Part shown: in pieces, positions 18,809 through 32,301 of the stretch | Layout: each line of letters starts with the position of its first letter | Numbering within the stretch: the stretch's first letter is position 1 | DNA from: Vibrio artabrorum | GTDB lineage: Bacteria; Pseudomonadota; Gammaproteobacteria; Enterobacterales; Vibrionaceae | Assembly: GCF_024347295.1 (NCBI RefSeq) | Contig: NZ_AP025458.1 | Location: forward strand, 1,860,001 to 1,924,000 | Length of the DNA stretch: 64,000 nt | Direction: 5' to 3' | Notes under the pieces: generated by a model | Told to the model about the DNA's origin: nothing | Database searches by the model: none | The model's input: the letters and a program-made list of their open reading frames with translations, nothing else | Made by a program: the position numbers and the translations under genes

Positions 18809-21439
18809 TTATTTCTCTTTCGGCTTTTTACGTTTATCTGTAACTTCCCACTTACCGTCGATATACAACGCTGTCCAACCCGAAGGTTTTCCATCGACTT
18901 CAGTACGAACGTAGTTTTCTTTCGTCTTACGACTAAAACGTACCACTGTCGGCTTACCATCAGGATCAGCAACTGGCGCTGATGTTAGGTACTGGAATTT
19001 AGGTGAGATACGGTCTTTAAAACGAACTAGTTCTTCCACTAATGGGGCACGTGTTTCTCGTGATTTAGGGAAGTTGCTCGCGGCCATAAATAGACCAGAC
19101 GCACCGTCACGAAGCACAAAGTACGCATCTGAGTTTTCACAAGGCAGTTCAGGGAAATGCACTGGATCTTCTTTCGGTGGTGCGACTTCGCCATTTTTCA
19201 GAATCTTACGCGTGTTCTTACAATCGTCACTCGTACAATCCATGTATTTACCAAAACGACCGTTCTTCAGAACCATGTCAGAACCACATTTATCACACTC
19301 AACAAGTGGACCATCGTAGCCTTTCACTTTGAATTCGCCGTGCTCAACCACATAACCTTCACAGTTCGGGTTGTTGCCACATACGTGCATCTTACGCTTA
19401 TCATCAATCAGATAAGCGTCCATTGCCGTTTCACAAATAGGACAACGCTTTTTAGCTCGAAGTGCAGCGGTTTCAACGTCTTCTTCAAGCACATTGATAA
19501 TGCCTTCTTCATCACCAAGGTTAATGGTTGTCTTACAACGCTCTTTTGGTGGCAGTGCATAGCCAGAACAGCCAAGGAATACGCCTGTCGAAGCCGTGCG
19601 AATACCCATCTTACGGCTACAAGTCGGACACTCAATATCGGTTTCCACGATATGATTTGGCTTCATGCCACCCGCATCTTCGTCTAAGTCTGCTTTTTCC
19701 AAATCGCCTGTAAAGTCTTCGAAGAAGTTATCGAGCACGCCTTTCCAGCTTGCTTCACCTTCTGCGATTTGGTCCAACTTCTGCTCCATACGAGCAGTGA
19801 AGTCGTAGTTCATTAAGTCATTGAAGCTGCCGTCTAGACGGTCAGTAACAATTTCACCCATCTTCTCAGCATAGAAACGACGCTGTTCAACTTTTACATA
19901 ACCACGATCTTGAATCGTCGAGATGATTGATGCGTATGTTGAAGGACGACCAATACCACGCTTCTCAAGCTCTTTAACTAGCGCCGCTTCAGTGAAACGA
20001 GCCGGTGGCTTAGTGAAGTGCTGTTTCGGGTCTAGCGCGATCAGATCCAACTTATCGCCGATCTGAACGGCAGGAAGGATCGTATCTTCGTTCTTGCCCA
20101 TTGGACGCTGAACACGAGTCCAACCATCAAATTTAAGAATACGACCTTTCGCTTTCAACGTGTACTCATCAGCTTTAACGCTTACTGTCGTTGAATCGTA
20201 TTGAGCTGGCGTCATTTGACACGCTACGAATTGATTCCAAATTAGCGAGTAAAGCTTGTGTGCGTCTGCGTCTACGCCGTTTAAGTCTTCCGACTTAACA
20301 TCTACACTTGAAGGACGAATCGCTTCGTGGGCCTCTTGAGCGCCCTCTTTGCTGCCGTATACAAGTGCTTTAGGTGGAAGATATTGCGCGCCGTACTCAG
20401 AACCAATGTATTCACGAGCGGCTTCAACAGCTTCTGAACTCAAATTGGTTGAGTCAGTACGCATATAAGTGATGTAACCCGCTTCATACAAGCGTTGAGC
20501 CAGCATCATGGTTTTCTTTACGCCGTAGCCCAGACGTGTACTCGCCGCTTGTTGCAGCGTCGATGTGATGTAAGGGGCAGACGGCTTACTCTTGGTTGGG
20601 CGGTCTTCGCGTTTACACACTTCATATTGCGCTTTTTCTAAAACACTAACAGCCGCTTGAGTTTGCGCTTCGTTGTCAGGTTTAAACGCAACACCGTTTT
20701 TCTGAGCAACTTGCAGTCTGAAAGCCGTTTTGTCGCTTGTTTTAGTGTCGGCATGCACATCCCAGAACTCTTCGGGGATAAAGGCGTTAATTTCGCGCTC
20801 ACGTTCAACCAGTAACTTTACGGCTACCGATTGAACGCGACCAGCAGATAAACCTCGAGCTACTTTTTTCCAAAGCAGCGGTGACACCATAAAGCCAACA
20901 ACACGGTCCATAAAACGTCGTGCTTGTTGTGCGTTTACGCCATCGATGTTTAGCTCACCTGGGGTTTCGAAAGCTTGCTGAATAGCATTCTTGGTAATTT
21001 CGTTAAAAACCACTCGTTTGTATCGCGTTTCATCGCCACCGATGATCTCACGAAGGTGCCATGCGATAGCTTCTCCTTCGCGGTCCAAATCGGTTGCGAG
21101 ATAAACATGATCTGCGTTCTCAGCCAGTTTTTGCAATTCAGCAACGACTTTCTCTTTACCCGGTAGAATTTGGTAGTTCGCTTCCCACTCATTGTATGGG
21201 TTAATACCCATTTTTTTAATCAGAGCTTTGCGATCTTTTTCTTTCTTGATACGAGCTTTATCTTCTGGGCTCATACCCTTTGTTGAAACTGCTGCAGCCT
21301 TTTTACCAGTACTTTGACCCGCCGTTGGTAAATCACGTACGTGACCTACACTGGACTTAACGACAAAGTCTTTGCCAAGATATTTATTGATAGTTTTAGC
21401 CTTGGCTGGCGACTCCACTATAACGAGCGATTTACCCAT
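18809..21439 (-). CDS. topA: DNA topoisomerase I (TopA)
   Basis: TopA relaxes negative supercoils by a transient single-strand break. ATG 21439 ([20 protein letters not shown]) gives 876 residues and matches the E. coli start. The Toprim domain holds [19 protein letters not shown] near residue 105; the active-site Tyr lies in [17 protein letters not shown] near 320; [20 protein letters not shown] is near 500. Three C-terminal four-cysteine zinc ribbons follow (CPTCSRKMG..., CPICETAM..., CDKCGSDM...), as in E. coli, then a basic tail. yciN is divergent upstream, a neighbour also found in enterobacteria. Confidence 0.98.
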   Translation of the reverse strand: MGKSLVIVESPAKAKTINKYLGKDFVVKSSVGHVRDLPTAGQSTGKKAAAVSTKGMSPEDKARIKKEKDRKALIKKMGINPYNEWEANYQILPGKEKVVAELQKLAENADHVYLATDLDREGEAIAWHLREIIGGDETRYKRVVFNEITKNAIQQAFETPGELNIDGVNAQQARRFMDRVVGFMVSPLLWKKVARGLSAGRVQSVAVKLLVEREREINAFIPEEFWDVHADTKTSDKTAFRLQVAQKNGVAFKPDNEAQTQAAVSVLEKAQYEVCKREDRPTKSKPSAPYITSTLQQAASTRLGYGVKKTMMLAQRLYEAGYITYMRTDSTNLSSEAVEAAREYIGSEYGAQYLPPKALVYGSKEGAQEAHEAIRPSSVDVKSEDLNGVDADAHKLYSLIWNQFVACQMTPAQYDSTTVSVKADEYTLKAKGRILKFDGWTRVQRPMGKNEDTILPAVQIGDKLDLIALDPKQHFTKPPARFTEAALVKELEKRGIGRPSTYASIISTIQDRGYVKVEQRRFYAEKMGEIVTDRLDGSFNDLMNYDFTARMEQKLDQIAEGEASWKGVLDNFFEDFTGDLEKADLDEDAGGMKPNHIVETDIECPTCSRKMGIRTASTGVFLGCSGYALPPKERCKTTINLGDEEGIINVLEEDVETAALRAKKRCPICETAMDAYLIDDKRKMHVCGNNPNCEGYVVEHGEFKVKGYDGPLVECDKCGSDMVLKNGRFGKYMDCTSDDCKNTRKILKNGEVAPPKEDPVHFPELPCENSDAYFVLRDGASGLFMAASNFPKSRETRAPLVEELVRFKDRISPKFQYLTSAPVADPDGKPTVVRFSRKTKENYVRTEVDGKPSGWTALYIDGKWEVTDKRKKPKEK

Positions 21440-21879
21440 ATTGACTCTAACGTCCTTAATCACGATGCTTTAACACCAACAATTCAACTTGTGGGCTTTT
21501 ACGCATGATATTCTAAATTCATTGCTTCTTTTTTTACTATTGTGCGAGATTACTAGAAGATCAACCGCTTTTTTCAAAATTAGATCTGATTGCTCGACAA
21601 TTCGACGACTCCGAAGATAAAAGGGCCACAATATAAAGAAGCGCGAAAGTATCTATTCAAAATACTTGCAAGAGCCTATTCATCAGGCATTACGTAGAAA
21701 CGTGGTCATACTAATCTTGTCCACGAATCTAACGCGAGCCTCATTCCATTATTTTTGCCGTGAATCACAAAATAAATTGTGTAAATCCCAAAAGACGCTC
21801 TTAATCGATTGTAAAACCATTGAATTTCTACTGGGACACCATAAACTCAACATTATGTTCAGTTATCAGAGATAAACTC
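21440..21879. other. Intergenic region between topA and yciN (divergent promoters)
   Basis: About 440 bp with no supported gene. It includes an inverted repeat CACAA (21766-21770) / TTGTG (21777-21781) with a 6-bp spacer. In E. coli, topA has several supercoiling-sensitive promoters upstream; none can be placed here by eye. Confidence 0.35.
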
Positions 21880-22122
21880 ATGACAAAGAAAGTAATAGCA
21901 GAATTTGATTTACTACTTATCGCAAACCAAATTATCCAGTCACATGATGACTACATTGAAGGCATGCGCGCAAACAGCGTCGTAGAAAAAGATGATGTAC
22001 TCGTATTCAAAGGCGAATATTTTTTAGACAACAATGGACTGCCAACTGAAAATACAACCGCGGTATTTAACATGTTTAAATACTTAGCGCACCATCTTTC
22101 GAAAGAGTTTACGCTTCAATAA
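21880..22122 (+). CDS. yciN: YciN family protein (DUF2498)
   Basis: An 80-residue protein of unknown role. ATG 21880 (MTKKVIAEFDLLLIANQIIQ) is chosen because the family match begins here. The conserved core DDVLVFKGEYFLDNNGLPTENTTAVFNMFKYLAHHLS aligns closely with E. coli YciN, which also lies beside topA. No signal peptide or membrane helix is visible. The preserved neighbourhood across orders suggests a link to topA, but no function is known. Confidence 0.9.
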   Translation: MTKKVIAEFDLLLIANQIIQSHDDYIEGMRANSVVEKDDVLVFKGEYFLDNNGLPTENTTAVFNMFKYLAHHLSKEFTLQ

Positions 22123-22126
22123 TAAT

Positions 22127-22157
22127 GAAAAAGCTTGCCATTTAGGCAAGCTTTTTC
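22127..22157. terminator. Bidirectional rho-independent terminator between yciN and aroA
   Basis: GAAAAAGCTTGCC (22127-22139) is perfectly complementary to GGCAAGCTTTTTC (22145-22157). Confidence 0.92.
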
Positions 22158-22170
22158 ACTTTATCCACTT

Positions 22171-23451
22171 TTATTGACTCAACATTTTCAGCTTGTCAAA
22201 GTAATCAGGGAATGTCTTTGACGTGCAACCCGGATCATTGATAGTAACCGGAGTATCACTCATGGCAACCAAAGAGAAACACATCGCCATACGATGGTCG
22301 TCATAGGTATCAATCGCCGCGTGTTTGAGTTCAGCAACCGGGTTAACAATGATGTAGTCTTCACCCTCTTCCACTTCAGCGCCAACTTTACGTAATTCTG
22401 TTGCCATCGCCGTTAAGCGATCTGTTTCTTTAACACGCCAATTATAGACGTTACGGATGACCGTTTGACCTGTAGCAAACAGTGCCGTTGTCGCAATAGT
22501 CATCGCCGCATCAGGGATATGGTTATAGTCCATATCGATGCCTTTTAGATCACCTCTGCGACAGATAACGTAATCGTCGCCCCATTCGATTTCTGCTCCC
22601 ATTTTTTCGAGCGCGTCAGCGAATTGAATATCACCTTGAATGCTATTTTTACCAATCCCGGTGACTTTTATCTCACCACCTTTGATGGCTGCAGCAGCAA
22701 GGAAATATGACGCCGATGATGCGTCACCTTCAACCAGTAAATCGCCCGGCGCCGAGTAAAATTGCCCCGTAGGAATCACAAACTCTTGGTAGTTATGATT
22801 GATCACATCCACACCAAATTGTTTCATAATATGTAGCGTGATATCGATATAAGGTTTAGAAACCAAATCACCATTAATTTTAATCGTGATTTCACCTTCA
22901 GCCAAAGGCGCTGCCATCAAAAAGGCCGTGAGGAATTGACTCGAAATTGAACCGTCGATAGAAACCGTACCACTTTTAAGACCTGTACCAGTGATCTTCA
23001 ACGGCGGATAGTTTTCGTTTTCTAAGTATTCAACGTCGGCACCGGCTTCTCGCAATGCTGTGACTAAGTGACCGATTGGACGCTCTTTCATGCGCGGCTC
23101 ACCAGTAAGAACGTATTCGCCACGACCTAAACAGAGTGCAGCAGCAAGCGGGCGCATCGCTGTACCGGCGTTACCTAAGAAAAGATCGAGCGCTTTGTCA
23201 CTTGAAAACACTCCCCCTACTCCCGTCACTTCACAAACGGTTCTGTCTTCAGAGAGTTGATAATGAACACCTAGCTGAGTTAGAGCATTCAACATATGGC
23301 GAATGTCATCACTGTCGAGTAAGTTTGTTAAACGCGTTGTTCCCGTTGAAAGTGCCGCCAAAAGAAGGGCACGGTTAGACACGCTTTTTGAGCCAGGTAA
23401 GTTAATTTCCCCGCTCACTTTTTGAATTGGTTGTAACGTAAGGCTTTCCAT
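22171..23451 (-). CDS. aroA: 3-phosphoshikimate 1-carboxyvinyltransferase (EPSP synthase)
   Basis: AroA joins shikimate-3-phosphate and phosphoenolpyruvate in the shikimate pathway to aromatic amino acids. The 426-residue length is standard. Motifs: [18 protein letters not shown] with the PEP-binding Lys near residue 22, [18 protein letters not shown] near 92, [19 protein letters not shown] near 120, [15 protein letters not shown] near 168, [14 protein letters not shown] near 310 and [15 protein letters not shown] near 380. It has the GNAGT form of class I enzymes. In E. coli aroA follows serC; here it stands alone, convergent with yciN. Confidence 0.98.
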   Translation of the reverse strand: MESLTLQPIQKVSGEINLPGSKSVSNRALLLAALSTGTTRLTNLLDSDDIRHMLNALTQLGVHYQLSEDRTVCEVTGVGGVFSSDKALDLFLGNAGTAMRPLAAALCLGRGEYVLTGEPRMKERPIGHLVTALREAGADVEYLENENYPPLKITGTGLKSGTVSIDGSISSQFLTAFLMAAPLAEGEITIKINGDLVSKPYIDITLHIMKQFGVDVINHNYQEFVIPTGQFYSAPGDLLVEGDASSASYFLAAAAIKGGEIKVTGIGKNSIQGDIQFADALEKMGAEIEWGDDYVICRRGDLKGIDMDYNHIPDAAMTIATTALFATGQTVIRNVYNWRVKETDRLTAMATELRKVGAEVEEGEDYIIVNPVAELKHAAIDTYDDHRMAMCFSLVAMSDTPVTINDPGCTSKTFPDYFDKLKMLSQ

Positions 23452-23613
23452 TAATTCTTATTGTCCTTGTACCACCCGAAGCCACTGGTGCGTATTCATT
23501 TTCGGGTGATGAATAATTCTTCGTACTTGCAGACTAACGAAATTTTTCAATGAACTCCAGAGCTAATCCCCCGACAAAAGACGATTAATTAGCCAACCAA
23601 GCGGATTTACCCA

Positions 23614-24069
23614 CTAGTACACAAGGTCAACTCGAACACCATCAGAAAAGTAGAGAATTCTCACATCATCCCCCCGATTAAAAAGCATTGAATTATCGAC
23701 GTCTTGAATAATATTAACTAATTTATCATCTTTAGTTTTAATCAATAGCTCAACCAATTTATATTCCACTTTGTATTGTGTGTTACCTCGATGATGAGCA
23801 ATCCCGGCCCCCGCCACAGCACCGACAGCCGTTGCGACTTCTTTGCCAGTACCGCCGCCAAATTGATTACCTATCAAGCCACCAATAGCCGCACCTAATA
23901 AGGTTTCCCAACCATTCGCTTTCGACTCTACGATCTCTTGTTGAGTAATGTATCTAACCGTGTCAACCTCGCCGTAAACAACATCATTCACTGGGCGAGC
24001 TTGGTTGCGGTTATAAGCGGCATTTGCCAACATTGGCAAAACAAGTAAAATCCAAAGTAACTTCTTCAT
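23614..24069 (-). CDS. Glycine-zipper 2TM-domain envelope protein (SlyB/Rickettsia 17-kDa-like)
   Basis: A 151-residue exported protein. Residues 1-18 are a cleavable signal peptide (MKKLLWILLVLPMLANAA); there is no lipobox cysteine, unlike true SlyB. Residues about 55-90 form the glycine-zipper hairpin LLGAAIGGLIGNQFGGGTGKEVATAVGAVAGAG, which inserts in membranes. The remaining C-terminal part is beta-rich and ends in ..VRVDLVY. Such proteins associate with the outer membrane; the specific role is unknown. It is divergent from aat across 53 bp. Confidence 0.8.
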   Translation of the reverse strand: MKKLLWILLVLPMLANAAYNRNQARPVNDVVYGEVDTVRYITQQEIVESKANGWETLLGAAIGGLIGNQFGGGTGKEVATAVGAVAGAGIAHHRGNTQYKVEYKLVELLIKTKDDKLVNIIQDVDNSMLFNRGDDVRILYFSDGVRVDLVY

Positions 24070-24122
24070 AGTAAAATTCCTAGAGACCTTTTGGTCAGTG
24101 ATGAACCTGTAAACCGGTACTT

Positions 24123-24833
24123 ATGACGATATATTTAACCGAACTTGATATGACTAGTATAGAGTTTCCGTCGCCCTTTGATGCGCTGGATGAACCCAAC
24201 GGTCTGCTCGCCTTCGGGGGGGATTTGTCACCCTCGCGAATTTTAAACGCTTATAGCCAAGGGATATTTCCATGGTATGGCCCAGGAGAGCCTATACTTT
24301 GGTGGAGCCCTGCGCCACGAGCGGTATTTAATCCTAAGACATTCGTGCCATCAAAAAGTCTTAAAAAATGTCAAAAAAAGCATCGTTACCGTGTCAGCAT
24401 CAACCAAGCAACGGACAGAGTCATTGGTTATTGTTCTTCACTCAGACCCGAGCAAGAAACCTGGCTAAACAGCGATATGCAGTCAGCCTACCGCAAACTC
24501 GCTTCATTAGGATTCTGTCACTCGGTGGAGGTTTGGCAAGATGATGAGCTGATCGGCGGGCTTTACGGCTTACAAAGAGGCCTAGTCTTTTGTGGTGAAT
24601 CGATGTTTAGCCTGAAGAGCAATGCCTCTAAAATCGCGCTGTGGTACTTTTGCGACCACTTTACGAAGTTCGGTGGCAAGCTCATTGATTGCCAAGTAAT
24701 GAACCCTCATTTGGAATCATTGGGGGCTGTAGAGATCGAGAGAGATGAATTTCTAAGCTCTCTGCAATTACTCAAAGAAACCCCTATTGACGATGCATGC
24801 TTTGAAAAACAATGGCTAGAGGAAATGCCGTAA
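24123..24833 (+). CDS. aat: Leucyl/phenylalanyl-tRNA-protein transferase Aat
   Basis: Aat adds Leu or Phe from charged tRNA to proteins with N-terminal Lys or Arg, making them N-end-rule substrates. The 236-residue protein shows the family core EPNGLLAFGGDLSPSRILNAY, SQGIFPWYGPGEPILWWSPAPRAVF, EVWQDDELIGGLYGLQRG and FCGESMFS, ending with IDCQVMNPHLESLGA. A G7 run at 24216-24222 lies within the conserved FGGD codons. The stop overlaps the bpt start codon by one base (TAATG), so the two transferases are coupled. Confidence 0.96.
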   Translation: MTIYLTELDMTSIEFPSPFDALDEPNGLLAFGGDLSPSRILNAYSQGIFPWYGPGEPILWWSPAPRAVFNPKTFVPSKSLKKCQKKHRYRVSINQATDRVIGYCSSLRPEQETWLNSDMQSAYRKLASLGFCHSVEVWQDDELIGGLYGLQRGLVFCGESMFSLKSNASKIALWYFCDHFTKFGGKLIDCQVMNPHLESLGAVEIERDEFLSSLQLLKETPIDDACFEKQWLEEMP

Positions 24834-25531
24834 TGAATCCAAATTTACAACAAATCAGAATTGGATTGACAGACAATCACCCTTGTAGCTATTTGCCCCA
24901 CCTCGAAGAAAGAGTAGCCGTCACGCTTGATGAAGATATGCACACCTCAGATAACTATGAACTGCTGCTTGCAAACGGGTTTCGACGCAGTGGAACGACG
25001 ATCTATAAACCTCACTGCGATCATTGCTCGGCTTGCCAAGCGATTCGGCTTTCGATTCCCGAATTTAAATATTCAAAAAGTCAACGACGAGTTTTGAACA
25101 AAGCCAAAACATTTCATTGGGAACTGAAAGACATGATGGATGACAATTGGTTTGACTTATACAGTCGCTATATCACCGCTCGTCACCGTTCCGGAACCAT
25201 GTTCCCACCCAAGAAAGAAGAGTTTCTACAATTCTCTACAAATGATTGGCTTACCACAAAGTTCATGCACATCTATGATGAGAACAAGTTGGTTGGCATC
25301 GCCGTTACCGACATCATGTCTCACTGTACAAGCGCGTTTTATACCTTCTTCGATCCTGATATAGACATTTCTATGGGAACACTTGGCGTTCTATTTCAGA
25401 TCAAACATGCCCAGAAAGAACAAAAACAGTGGTTATATTTGGGTTATCAAATCGATGAATGCCCGGCGATGAGCTATAAAGTACGATTTCAACGTCATCA
25501 AAGGCTAGTAAATCAACGGTGGCAAGGGTAG
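24833..25531 (+). CDS. bpt: Aspartate/glutamate leucyltransferase Bpt
   Basis: Bpt adds Leu to proteins with N-terminal Asp or Glu, a branch of the N-degron pathway found in Vibrio but absent from E. coli. ATG 24833, in TAATG with aat, gives 232 residues (MNPNLQQIRIGLTDNHPCSY). The family signature GTTIYKPHCDHCSACQAIRLSI lies near residue 55, related to eukaryotic arginyltransferase ATE1. LGVLFQIKHAQKEQKQWLYLGY is the conserved C-terminal part. It lies in a cluster with aat, clpA and clpS, the rest of the pathway. Confidence 0.95.
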   Translation: MNPNLQQIRIGLTDNHPCSYLPHLEERVAVTLDEDMHTSDNYELLLANGFRRSGTTIYKPHCDHCSACQAIRLSIPEFKYSKSQRRVLNKAKTFHWELKDMMDDNWFDLYSRYITARHRSGTMFPPKKEEFLQFSTNDWLTTKFMHIYDENKLVGIAVTDIMSHCTSAFYTFFDPDIDISMGTLGVLFQIKHAQKEQKQWLYLGYQIDECPAMSYKVRFQRHQRLVNQRWQG

Positions 25532-25562
25532 AATACGCGACAACTTTACATATTTTGATTTT

Positions 25563-25582
25563 AACGGCACAATCAAGCCGTT
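25563..25582 (+). promoter_or_regulatory. Hairpin in the infA leader
   Basis: AACGGC (25563-25568) is complementary to GCCGTT (25577-25582), 30 bases before the infA ATG. It has no T run and is more likely a leader hairpin than a terminator. Confidence 0.3.
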
Positions 25583-25612
25583 GAAAACCGCCAAATTTCG
25601 AAAGAGGATTAG

Positions 25613-25831
<219 letters not shown>

Positions 25832-25852
25832 TTTTTAATTATCGAATACGAT

Positions 25853-25881
25853 AAAAAACGGAGCTCAATGCTCCGTTTTTT
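25853..25881 (+). terminator. Rho-independent terminator after infA
   Basis: AAAAAACGGAGC (25853-25864) / GCTCCGTTTTTT (25870-25881), perfect stem. Confidence 0.92.
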
Positions 25882-25927
25882 ATCGCCTAAACTTTTCTAC
25901 TGCTCAAGTAACATCAATCTCGCAAGC

Positions 25928-25960
25928 ATAAAAAAACGCACAACCTGAGTCATGCGTTTT
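25928..25960 (-). terminator. Rho-independent terminator after clpA
   Basis: Leftward, AAAACGCA pairs with TGCGTTTT (25933-25940) and continues into a T run. Confidence 0.75.
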
Positions 25961-25983
25961 ATATTTGCACCCTTATCACTTCA

Positions 25984-28257
25984 TTAGTGCATAACCTCTT
26001 CTTTAGCACCAACATAGACGAAATCCAATGCGTCTTTTTTCAGGGATACTTTCACCGTACCACCATCCACCAAGCTACCGAACAGTAACTCATTAGCAAG
26101 TGGTTTCTTAAGCTTGTCTTGAATCACGCGTCCCATTGGACGAGCGCCCATGGTCTTGTCGTAGCCTTTGTCAGCCAGCCAATGACGAGCCTCCTCAGAA
26201 ACCTCTAAAGAAACCCCTCGGGCGTCCAGTTGAACCTGAAGTTCAACGATAAACTTATCGACCACTTGGCTAATCACACTTGGATCTAGACTGTTAAACC
26301 AGATGATATTATCAAGGCGATTGCGGAACTCAGGTGTAAATACTTTCTTAATTTCACCCATCGCATCTGGCGCATGATCTTGTTGGATTAAACCGATCGA
26401 TTTCTTCTCAGTTTCAGCTACACCTGCGTTGGTCGTCATCACAAGAATTACATTACGGAAATCGGCTTTACGTCCATTGTTGTCCGTTAGTGTGCCGTTA
26501 TCCATCACTTGTAATAACAGGTTAAAGATATCTGGGTGAGCCTTCTCAATCTCATCAAGTAGTACCACTGAATGTGGGTTTTTGATCACAGCATCCGTTA
26601 ATAAACCGCCTTGATCGTAACCTACATATCCAGGAGGAGCACCAATCAAACGGCTTACCGAGTGACGTTCACCATACTCCGACATATCAAAGCGCAGAAG
26701 CTCAATACCCATCAATTTCGAGAGTTGAACGGTCACTTCAGTTTTCCCCACACCGGTAGGGCCAGCAAACAGGAAGGAACCAACCGGTTTATTGTCCGCC
26801 CCTAACCCAGCACGAGTCAGCTTAATCGCTTCACTCAATACGTCGATAGCTTGATCTTGTCCGAATACCAACATTTTCATGCGGTCATCCAGTTTCTGCA
26901 GTGTATCTTTGTCTGAAGAAGAGACTGATTTTTCTGGAATACGAGCCATTTTCGCGACCATTGACTCGATATCAGCAACACTGACCGTTTTCTTACGACG
27001 GCTTGCTGGGGTCAAGCGACTACGAGCACCCGCTTCGTCAATAACATCAATCGCCTTATCAGGAAGGTGGCGTTCATTAATGTATTTAGCTGAAAGCTCC
27101 ACAGCCGCACGCAATGCTTTATTGGTGTAACGCACTTCGTGGTGAGCTTCGTATTTTGACTTCAAGCCAATCAGGATCTTGGTTGTGTCATCGAGAGATG
27201 GTTCAACAATATCGATTTTCTGGAAACGGCGAGATAGCGCACGCTCCTTCTCAAAAATACTGTTGTATTCTTGATATGTCGTTGAGCCGATACAACGTAA
27301 TTTCCCACTGCTTAAAAGCGGTTTAATGAGGTTGGCGGCATCCACCTGCCCACCTGACGCTGCACCCGCACCAATAATGGTGTGAATCTCGTCGATGAAC
27401 AGAATTGCGTCTTCTTCTTTTTCCAGTTGCTTGAGAATCGCTTTAAAACGTTTCTCAAAATCACCGCGATATTTCGTTCCAGCAAGCAGTGAACCTATAT
27501 CTAAAGAATAGATCACACTGCTTTGAATGATGTCAGGCACTTGCCCTTCAACAATGCGCCATGCAAGACCTTCCGCGATAGCCGTTTTACCTACACCGGC
27601 TTCACCAACCAACAGAGGGTTATTCTTGCGTCGACGACATAAAACTTGAACGGTACGCTCAAGCTCTTTATCACGCCCGATCAGTGGGTCGATATTACCT
27701 TGCTTCGCCACTTCGTTGAGGTTGATTGCGAAATTTTCGAGGCGATCTTCTGAACTCGCCTCTTCAGCACTCTCTGCACCACCAAATGAATCAGACGGTG
27801 ATGAACCATCACTTTCATTACTGGCTTTGGTAATGCCATGAGAAATAAAGTTAACAATATCTAAGCGGCTAATGTCGTTCTTTTTGAGTAAATACGCCGC
27901 ATGAGATTCTTGCTCACTGAAAATAGCCACAAGTACATTTGCACCTGTCACTTCACTGCGACCTGACGATTGAACATGGAAAACAGCACGCTGAAGCACT
28001 CGTTGGAAGCTCAACGTAGGCTGAGTTTCGCGAGTCTCGTCGCTTTCTGGGATAAGTGGGGTCGTTTGGTCGATAAAAATATCGAGCTCATTGCGAAGAG
28101 CATCAAGATCAGCCTGACAAGCTTGGAGCGCTTCCTTGGCCGCATCATTTTCTAATAATGCTAGTAGGAGGTGTTCGACAGTCATGAATTCATGTCGCTT
28201 GTCTCGCGCACGAGCAAATGCGCCATTTAAACTCGTCTCTAATTCTTTATTTAGCAT
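25984..28257 (-). CDS. clpA: ATP-dependent Clp protease ATP-binding subunit ClpA
   Basis: ClpA is the AAA+ unfoldase that feeds substrates to ClpP, including N-end-rule proteins delivered by ClpS. The 757 residues comprise the N-domain (1-140, [20 protein letters not shown]), AAA1 with Walker A GEAGVGKT near 217 and Walker [11 protein letters not shown], and AAA2 with GPTGVGKT near 500 and [13 protein letters not shown]. The ClpP-docking IGL loop is visible as [10 protein letters not shown] near 620. clpS is immediately upstream (39 bp), forming the operon clpS-clpA. ClpP is not in the window. Confidence 0.98.
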   Translation of the reverse strand: MLNKELETSLNGAFARARDKRHEFMTVEHLLLALLENDAAKEALQACQADLDALRNELDIFIDQTTPLIPESDETRETQPTLSFQRVLQRAVFHVQSSGRSEVTGANVLVAIFSEQESHAAYLLKKNDISRLDIVNFISHGITKASNESDGSSPSDSFGGAESAEEASSEDRLENFAINLNEVAKQGNIDPLIGRDKELERTVQVLCRRRKNNPLLVGEAGVGKTAIAEGLAWRIVEGQVPDIIQSSVIYSLDIGSLLAGTKYRGDFEKRFKAILKQLEKEEDAILFIDEIHTIIGAGAASGGQVDAANLIKPLLSSGKLRCIGSTTYQEYNSIFEKERALSRRFQKIDIVEPSLDDTTKILIGLKSKYEAHHEVRYTNKALRAAVELSAKYINERHLPDKAIDVIDEAGARSRLTPASRRKKTVSVADIESMVAKMARIPEKSVSSSDKDTLQKLDDRMKMLVFGQDQAIDVLSEAIKLTRAGLGADNKPVGSFLFAGPTGVGKTEVTVQLSKLMGIELLRFDMSEYGERHSVSRLIGAPPGYVGYDQGGLLTDAVIKNPHSVVLLDEIEKAHPDIFNLLLQVMDNGTLTDNNGRKADFRNVILVMTTNAGVAETEKKSIGLIQQDHAPDAMGEIKKVFTPEFRNRLDNIIWFNSLDPSVISQVVDKFIVELQVQLDARGVSLEVSEEARHWLADKGYDKTMGARPMGRVIQDKLKKPLANELLFGSLVDGGTVKVSLKKDALDFVYVGAKEEVMH

Positions 28258-28296
28258 AAGTACCTCCTAAGGGAACAACAGTGTTGTTCGAGCAAT

Positions 28297-28617
28297 TTAT
28301 ACTTGCTCCATTGTACATAGTAGCGGATGCTCATTTTCCTTTGAGTACATCGTTACCTGCGCTACCTTTGTTTCTGCTATTTCAGCACTGTATGTGCCGC
28401 ATATAGCTTTACCTTCATAATGAACCTTGAGCATCACTTCCGTTGCTTTTTCGATATCTAGTGAGAAGAATCGCTCTAGGATCTCGATTACAAAGTCCAT
28501 AGGCGTGTAGTCATCGTTATTCAACACAACGTGATACATTGCCGGTGGCTTTACTTTTGTTGTCTCTTTCTCCAGTAAATCTGAGCCTGGAGATGCCCAT
28601 TCAAAGTTTCTGCTCAT
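28297..28617 (-). CDS. clpS: ClpS, N-degron adaptor for ClpAP
   Basis: ClpS binds N-terminal Leu, Phe, Tyr or Trp and hands the substrate to ClpA. The 106-residue protein has a flexible N-terminal tail and the conserved pocket segment [20 protein letters not shown] around residue 30, with the Asn-Asp-Asp residues that grip the alpha-amino group. A second pocket block is [26 protein letters not shown], and LLCTMEQV ends the chain. It is first in the clpS-clpA operon and divergent from cspD. Confidence 0.97.
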   Translation of the reverse strand: MSRNFEWASPGSDLLEKETTKVKPPAMYHVVLNNDDYTPMDFVIEILERFFSLDIEKATEVMLKVHYEGKAICGTYSAEIAETKVAQVTMYSKENEHPLLCTMEQV

Positions 28618-29187
28618 ATTGGCTTTGCTAGGGGTTACTTTTCGGAATTGATGAACGTTCAGTTAACTCAAATTTACCACATTCACACATGACGGTGTAC
28701 TAAGAAACTGCACCAAGAAACAGTACCAAAAAATATTCCTCTATACTGAGCCTAATCCACCATTTCCATCGCTGCAAATAAAAGTTCTCGATTAACAAGA
28801 TTAACATAGGTGATTGATTAAAAAAGACACCACAACCATTCACCCGCCCAATAAACCCTCCAGTAAGTTACAAGTCTGTTAATAGCTTACAGCAAACCTC
28901 GAATGTGATTTGTTATTAAAGCTGATCACTTTTATAGCAATTTACTATTGACTGTGCTCAATCATTAGCTACATTGGAGCTAAACGGCTATTTTTAATAC
29001 AACTGATTAACACGATATCAAATATCACAACAAGGAATCATCACGCAGGGTCGCGTTAAATTCCGTAAGCAATGTATGTAATTCAAGCTATCAGCTGAAA
29101 TTCTTTAGTTGGTAGGAATGATATCAATCGGACTTACAACAATTGATATAACAACGTTAGTAACAAAATGCATGAGGGATGTATAGC
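28618..29187. other. Intergenic region between clpS and cspD (divergent promoters)
   Basis: 570 AT-rich bases with no supported gene. It contains the clpS and cspD promoters and a likely long cspD leader. A perfect inverted repeat ATATCAAT (29121-29128) / ATTGATAT (29142-29149) lies 38 bases before the cspD ATG and could be a leader hairpin or operator. No classic cold-box is recognised. Confidence 0.4.
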
Positions 29188-29409
29188 ATGGCTACAGGTA
29201 CAGTAAAATGGTTTAACAACGCCAAAGGGTTTGGCTTTATTTGTCCAGAAGGTGAAGAAGGTGATATTTTCGCCCACTACTCCACAATACAAATGGAAGG
29301 TTATCGAACCTTAAAGGCTGGCCAGCAGGTCGACTATGAAGTAGAAAGTGGCCCCAAAGGCTCGCATGCGAGCTCTATTGTTCCTGTAGAAGGTAGCGCC
29401 GCTAAATAG
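29188..29409 (+). CDS. cspD: Cold-shock-domain protein CspD
   Basis: A 73-residue single-domain cold-shock protein. RNA-binding motifs are KGFGFICPE and DIFAHYSTI; the stretch YSTIQMEGYRTLKAGQQVDYE is specific to CspD, which in E. coli is induced in stationary phase and inhibits replication. ATG 29188 is used because GAGGG lies at suitable spacing; an in-frame ATG at 29179 is too close to it. The clpS-cspD divergent arrangement is the same as in enterobacteria. Confidence 0.95.
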   Translation: MATGTVKWFNNAKGFGFICPEGEEGDIFAHYSTIQMEGYRTLKAGQQVDYEVESGPKGSHASSIVPVEGSAAK

Positions 29410-29478
29410 GCGACGGTCAAACCATGTTGACCTACATGAGTTCACTTTAAAGGCTCACAGGTAAGCAAAACATTAAAG

Positions 29479-29526
29479 CCGCTCATTTAATTGCTGTAAC
29501 AATAGGCTTAAATGAACGGTTTTTTC
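29479..29526 (+). terminator. Rho-independent terminator after cspD
   Basis: CCG-C-TCATTTAA (29479-29490) pairs with TTAAATGA-A-CGG (29508-29519), followed by TTTTTT. Confidence 0.8.
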
Positions 29527-29634
29527 TATTTTTATTCATTGGTTCCAGCGCCCTTCCCCAAAAAATAATTTTACGGGTATTAGGCCAAAGAAATAGAAAA
29601 TAGAGGTTTCATCTCACTGGCTGATAGCCACTCA

Positions 29635-29670
29635 TAAAAAAGGCACTTTAACGTTATCGTCAAAGTGCCT
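29635..29670 (-). terminator. Rho-independent terminator after icd
   Basis: Leftward, AGGCACTTTGACG pairs with CGTTAAAGTGCCT (29641-29653) with one G-T pair, then TTTTTT. Confidence 0.9.
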
Positions 29671-29755
29671 CACATTTTGCTTTAACCAACCAAGAACAGT
29701 ATCGCTTGGTTACAAGTCACGAGCAGCCCATCCTTGACTGCTCGCCCCCTCAAAG

Positions 29756-32301
<2,546 letters not shown>

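Larger units (their letters stand above)
29410..29755. other. Intergenic region between cspD and icd (convergent)
   Basis: Holds the two terminators listed here and otherwise nothing recognisable. Confidence 0.5.

Noticed and set aside
25531..25612. A serine tRNA between bpt and infA, as between aat and infA in E. coli
   Set aside because: The 81-bp gap has only one short hairpin; no cloverleaf, TTC-loop or CCA end can be drawn.
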